A DNA stretch of 15,825 nucleotides from Bacteroidota bacterium (GTDB taxonomy: Bacteria > Bacteroidota > Bacteroidia > Flavobacteriales_F > PHOS-HE28). Below are positions 12,724 to 15,825 of this stretch, piece by piece. Below the pieces are notes generated by a model. That model had not been told where the DNA came from. It made no database searches and saw only the letters and a program-made list of their open reading frames with translations. The stretch's first letter is position 1. Every line of letters starts with the position of its first letter. Where the stretch lies: contig CAUJFM010000224.1 in the NCBI GenBank assembly GCA_963169595.1, positions 1-15,825 of the forward strand. The letters run 5' to 3'. The translations under genes were made by a program, and so were the position numbers.

Positions 12724-13964
12724 TCATCCGCCCCATCATCAGCCTGCTGCTCCTGTGCGCGACGATCACGGCCTGGGGCCAGCCTTCGCCGGTGCGTCCA
12801 CCGGAGCGGCCCTTCCTCAACCTGGCAGCCAACCGGCTGAGCGTGGAGGATGAGCCCGCTTCGTGGCAGCGACTGCATCAGCGGTTGGACGAACTGTTCC
12901 TGGAGGGCCGCGGACAGCTGAACGTGGTGCACGTCGGGGGATCGCACGTCCAGGCCGACATGTGGACGATGCAACTGCGCCATCGGCTGCAGGGCACCGT
13001 TCCCGGTGTGCGCGCCGGAAGGGGCTTCATCTTCCCCTACAACATGGCGAAGAGCAACAACCCCTACTGGTACCTGCCGGAATACACGGGCTCCTGGACA
13101 GCGCTGCGCAACGTGACGCCCAACGACACCTCGGCCCTGGGCCTGGCGGGCATCCGTGTGACCACGCGCGATACCCTCACCCACCTGAAGATCAGTTTCC
13201 GCGGTGATGCGTATCCGGGCTACACGGCGGACCGTGTGCGCGTGCTGCACCGCATGGACAGCAGCTATGAGGTGCATGCCTGGTCGCCGGACAGCACGCT
13301 GCGCATCAGCCGTCGCGTGGTGGCGGAGGAAGGCTACACCGAGTTCCTGTACGACCGCCCCTGCGACACCATCCGCCTGCGCTTCCAACGCACGGACACG
13401 CTCACCCAGCGGCAGTTCACCCTGCGCGGATTGATCCTGGACAGCAACGACCCCGGGGTGTTCGTGCATACCTGCGGCGTGAATGGCGCCAGCACACGCG
13501 CCTGGCTGCGGTGCCAGGACCTGGCCCGCGAGCTCGCCCTCGTCAGCCCGGACCTGGTGATTCTTTCCATCGGCATCAACGATGCGCACGACCCCGACTT
13601 CTCCCCCGCCGTGTACGAGGCCAACTACCGGGCGTTGATCGCACGTATCCGCAGCGTGGCCCCCGACGCGGCCATCCTGCTCACCACGAACACCGACAGC
13701 TACATCAAGCGCAAGCACCCCAACCGGAACGCCGATGCCGTGCGCGACGTGATGCTGCGGCTGTCGGCCACGGAACAGGTCGCCGTGTGGGACACCTACG
13801 CCGTGATGGGCGGGCAGGGCAGCATCCGCATCTGGGAGAAGGCCGGCTTGGCGCAAGGCGACCGCATCCACCTGAAGCGTGAAGGTTATGTCCTGCTCGG
13901 CGACCTGCTGTACATGGCGATCATGGAACACTACGGCCAGCACCTGCGCACTGGAGATCACTAG
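12720..13964 (+). CDS. Exported SGNH-hydrolase-family protein with inserted domain (second of two)
   Basis: A 414-residue periplasmic protein with a signal peptide (MIIRPIISLLLLCATITAWG|QP). SGNH blocks: block I NVVHVGGSHVQAD (nucleophile S75), block II CGVNGAST (G253 or G256), block III LSIGINDAH (N287) and block V QGDRIHLKREGY (D381, H384). In block I the usual GDS is GGS: the Asp is lost but the Ser is kept, so activity is possible but unproven. About 180 residues separate blocks I and II, as in the preceding gene. They include beta-rich runs (LGLAGIRVTTRDTLTHLKIS, DTIRLRFQRTDTLTQ), so the two proteins share the same unusual architecture though their sequences are diverged. It starts in a 4-bp overlap with the upstream gene and ends 21 nt before the MBOAT gene. 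A partner of the acyltransferase is the natural reading; transferase, esterase or non-catalytic binder are all open. Confidence 0.83.
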   Translation: MIIRPIISLLLLCATITAWGQPSPVRPPERPFLNLAANRLSVEDEPASWQRLHQRLDELFLEGRGQLNVVHVGGSHVQADMWTMQLRHRLQGTVPGVRAGRGFIFPYNMAKSNNPYWYLPEYTGSWTALRNVTPNDTSALGLAGIRVTTRDTLTHLKISFRGDAYPGYTADRVRVLHRMDSSYEVHAWSPDSTLRISRRVVAEEGYTEFLYDRPCDTIRLRFQRTDTLTQRQFTLRGLILDSNDPGVFVHTCGVNGASTRAWLRCQDLARELALVSPDLVILSIGINDAHDPDFSPAVYEANYRALIARIRSVAPDAAILLTTNTDSYIKRKHPNRNADAVRDVMLRLSATEQVAVWDTYAVMGGQGSIRIWEKAGLAQGDRIHLKREGYVLLGDLLYMAIMEHYGQHLRTGDH

Positions 13965-13985
13965 GCATCCATCCTCCCCGTGGAC

Positions 13986-15665
13986 ATGACGACCAGCCTC
14001 CTCCCCGCCACCTTCGACCTGCGGACCTTGTTCCAGTTCGACACGGCGGCTCCGCTGATCTTCTCACGCTTCCAGTTCTGGGGCCTCTTCGTGCTGGTGT
14101 TCGCCGTGTTCACCCTGGTCCATCGACGCAGCCTGTTGCGCACCGGTTGGCTGGTGGCCGTGAGCCTCTTCTTCTACTGGAAGACCAGCGGCCTGTTCGT
14201 GGGCCTGCTCGGCTTCTCCATCCTGTTCGACTTCCTGTTGGGCAAGGCCGGTGGAGAGGCGCGGACGCTCGTTCGCAAACGCCTCATCCTGGCCACGAGC
14301 GTCACCATCAACCTGCTCCTGCTCACCTACTTCAAGTATGCCCACTTCGTGGTGGAGAACATCAACGCGATGTTCCACACCTCGTTCGAACCGGTGAACT
14401 TCTTCGCGGCCTGGGCCAATGCGGCGTGGGACGCGCACTTCGTGGAGAACAAGATCCTGCTGCCCGCCGGCATCAGCTTCTACACCTTCCAGTGCATCAG
14501 CTATGCGGTGGACATCTACCGCGGCACCGTGAAGCCGGTGCGGAACCTGCTCGACTTCGCCTTCTACCTCAGCTTCTTCCCCAAGCTTGCCACCGGCCCC
14601 ATCATGCGGGCCTCCGAGCTCATCCCGCAGATCCACAAGCCCTATGAGCTGACGCGCGTCCAGTTCGGCATCGCCGTCTTCTGGATCCTCAACGGCCTCG
14701 TGAAGAAGGTGATCCTCGGCGACCACGTGGCCGTGAACTTCGTGGACCGCGTGTTCTCCGATCCCTCGCGGTTCACGGGCTTCGAGAACGTGATGGCCCT
14801 GTACGGGTATTCCTTGCAGGTCTACGCGGACTTCAGTGGCTACACCGATATCGCCATCGGTGTGGCGATGCTCATGGGCTTCACCCTCTCCACCAACTTC
14901 AACAGCCCCTACAAGGCCCGTAACGTGGCCGATTTCTGGCGGCGCTGGCACATGACGCTGAGCGGCTGGCTGCGCGACTACCTCTACATCCCCATGGGCG
15001 GCAATCGCGGTGGCTCGCTCTTCTCGTGGATCATGCTGGCGGTGATCGGCACGGCCGTGATCCTGCTTACCGGCTGGTGGTGGCTGCCTGCGGTCTACCT
15101 CTCGGCGGTGGCCCTCTTCGCGGTGCTGTCCCGCTATGTACCCGGACTGGACCGCGCGGTGACCACGAACCTCAACCTCCTGATCACGATGCTGATCGGC
15201 GGGCTCTGGCATGGTGCCAGCTGGATGTTCGTGATCTGGGGCGGGCTGAACGGCCTGGGGCTCGTGGTCTACAAGTGGTGGAAGAAGATCAGTCCGTGGG
15301 GGAAGAGCACCCACTGGATCGCCCATGTTTGGGTGGTCTTCCTCACCTTCTCCTTCATCACGTTCACGCGCATCTGGTTCCGCAGCGACAGCCTCGACAC
15401 CGCCAACGCCGTGCTGCACCAGATCGCCAACAACTTCGGACTGGCGGTGGCCGGCGATGTGCTCTGGGCCTTCCGCAGCGTGTTCCTGGTGATGCTCCTC
15501 GGCATGGTGGTGCACTGGCTACCCGAACGCGTGAAGAGCGCCTACCGCACGCGATTCTCCCAGCTGCCCCTGTGGGCCATGGGCGTGGCCTGCGTGGTGG
15601 TGGTGCTCCTGGTGTACCAGGCCGTGACCGCGGAGATGGTCCCCTTCATCTACTTCCAGTTCTGA
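13986..15665 (+). CDS. MBOAT-family O-acyltransferase, AlgI/PatA-like
   Basis: A 559-residue polytopic inner-membrane protein. MBOAT enzymes of the AlgI/DltB/PatA group pass acyl groups from a cytoplasmic donor across the membrane to extracytoplasmic glycans, usually with an SGNH partner. Signatures: LLPAGISFYTFQCISYAVDI (158-177), SFFPKLATGPIMRASEL (196-212), LQVYADFSGYTDIAIG (277-292), DFWRRWHMTLSGWLRDYLYI (316-335, with H322), MGGNRGG and the catalytic-type LIGGLWHGASWMFVIWGGLN (403-422, with H409). About 11-13 hydrophobic helices are visible. Between GGNRGG and the LNLLITMLIGGLWHG segment lie about 50 residues with two extra hydrophobic stretches (WIMLAVIGTAVILLTGWWWL and AVYLSAVALFAVLS). 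As I recall AlgI, this gap is only about 12-15 residues. ATG at 13986 is preferred; a GTG at 13980 would add two residues. The gene is 21 nt after the second SGNH gene and completes the operon. Confidence 0.9.
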   Translation: MTTSLLPATFDLRTLFQFDTAAPLIFSRFQFWGLFVLVFAVFTLVHRRSLLRTGWLVAVSLFFYWKTSGLFVGLLGFSILFDFLLGKAGGEARTLVRKRLILATSVTINLLLLTYFKYAHFVVENINAMFHTSFEPVNFFAAWANAAWDAHFVENKILLPAGISFYTFQCISYAVDIYRGTVKPVRNLLDFAFYLSFFPKLATGPIMRASELIPQIHKPYELTRVQFGIAVFWILNGLVKKVILGDHVAVNFVDRVFSDPSRFTGFENVMALYGYSLQVYADFSGYTDIAIGVAMLMGFTLSTNFNSPYKARNVADFWRRWHMTLSGWLRDYLYIPMGGNRGGSLFSWIMLAVIGTAVILLTGWWWLPAVYLSAVALFAVLSRYVPGLDRAVTTNLNLLITMLIGGLWHGASWMFVIWGGLNGLGLVVYKWWKKISPWGKSTHWIAHVWVVFLTFSFITFTRIWFRSDSLDTANAVLHQIANNFGLAVAGDVLWAFRSVFLVMLLGMVVHWLPERVKSAYRTRFSQLPLWAMGVACVVVVLLVYQAVTAEMVPFIYFQF

Positions 15666-15682
15666 GCGTGCCGGGAAGCGGC

Positions 15683-15690
15683 TAACTTTT
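15683..15690 (+). promoter_or_regulatory. Candidate -7 box of the FAD oxidoreductase gene, abutting its ATG
   Basis: TAACTTTT, one mismatch from TAnnTTTG, ends 4 nt before the ATG at 15695. If used, the transcript would start at or just inside the start codon, making the mRNA leaderless. It is 17 nt after the MBOAT stop, so read-through is also possible. Confidence 0.45.
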
Positions 15691-15694
15691 CGCC

Positions 15695-15825
15695 ATGTCC
15701 AGCGCGGACAAGGTCTACGACCACATCGTCATCGGCTCCGGGTTCGGCGGCAGCGTGAGCGCCATGCGCCTGGCCGAAAAGGGCTACGATGTGCTGGTGC
15801 TGGAGAAGGGCAAACGCTGGAAGCC
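15695..15825 (+). CDS. GMC-type FAD-dependent oxidoreductase, 5' fragment
   Basis: Only the first 43 residues are in the window: MSSADKVYDH, then IVIGSGFGGSVSAMRLAEKG and YDVLVLEKGKRWK. This is a classic N-terminal FAD-binding Rossmann unit with GxGxxG (GSGFGG) and the acidic residue ending the second strand (VLVLEKG). The spacing and the 'SGFGGSVSAxRLAEKGYxVLVLEKGxRW' style resemble the GMC/cholesterol-oxidase group. The substrate cannot be inferred from this fragment. It starts 30 nt after the MBOAT stop and has its own promoter-like box, so it is probably not part of the acyltransferase operon. Confidence 0.8.
   Translation, partial: MSSADKVYDHIVIGSGFGGSVSAMRLAEKGYDVLVLEKGKRWK

Noticed and set aside
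12624..13961. 445-codon open frame on the minus strand opposite the second SGNH gene
   Set aside because: It has shadow composition (V, H, Q, G rich), while the opposite strand carries a full SGNH motif set.
14064..15515. 483-codon open frame on the minus strand opposite the MBOAT gene
   Set aside because: The translation is His/Glu-rich, has no recognisable motif and mirrors the codon pattern of the MBOAT gene, so it is a shadow.
1..15825. Search by eye for tRNA, rRNA, CRISPR repeats, insertion-sequence ends and attachment sites
   Set aside because: No regularly spaced repeats, transposase-like genes, terminal inverted repeats or tRNA-like cloverleaf were noticed; the intergenic regions are all short.

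Overview
The window looks like a chromosomal segment from a high-GC member of the Bacteroidota, probably a Flavobacteriales-type lineage. The evidence is a protein with a type IX secretion (T9SS) C-terminal sorting domain and an Omp28-like thioredoxin fold, a PadR/PspC pair of the Bacteroidota type, the near absence of Shine-Dalgarno sequences, and several promoter boxes of the Bacteroidota form TAnnTTTG. No tRNA, rRNA, CRISPR array, insertion sequence or phage gene was seen. Gene packing is tight, and no gene-free stretch exceeds 300 bases.

Layout. (1) 2-268: 3' end of a KTSC-domain gene, closed by a strong, near-symmetric terminator hairpin that also serves the convergent gene. (2) 342-4077, minus strand: a run of three genes read right to left. 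They are a small one-helix membrane protein of unknown function, a GT39-like membrane glycosyltransferase, and the translational throttle ATPase EttA. (3) 4161-6336, plus strand: an AT-rich promoter with palindromic arms in front of a PadR regulator, which overlaps by 4 bp a large PspC-domain membrane protein. This looks like an autoregulated envelope-stress module. Tandem hairpins follow it. (4) 6435-7778, minus strand: the secreted Omp28-like/T9SS protein. It shares a short divergent promoter region with a ureohydrolase of the agmatinase family (7868-8911). (5) 8956-9708, minus strand: a DsbA/FrnE-type oxidoreductase with an unusual N-terminal signal sequence. It is divergent from the final operon.

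(6) 9812-15665, plus strand, is the most interesting region. Four genes are tightly coupled (two ATGA overlaps, then a 21-nt gap). They are a secreted lytic-transglycosylase-like protein with two C-terminal LysM domains whose catalytic glutamate is replaced by leucine, two exported SGNH-hydrolase proteins that each carry about 180 residues inserted between blocks I and II, and an AlgI-type MBOAT O-acyltransferase. Together they look like a trans-envelope acyl (probably acetyl) transfer machine. The MBOAT would move acyl groups across the inner membrane, the SGNH proteins would transfer or remove them, and the LysM/pseudo-transglycosylase protein would dock the machine on peptidoglycan glycan strands. 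That functional model is inference; the domain calls and gene arrangement are read from the sequence. (7) 15695 to the end: the start of a GMC-type FAD oxidoreductase, cut by the window edge.
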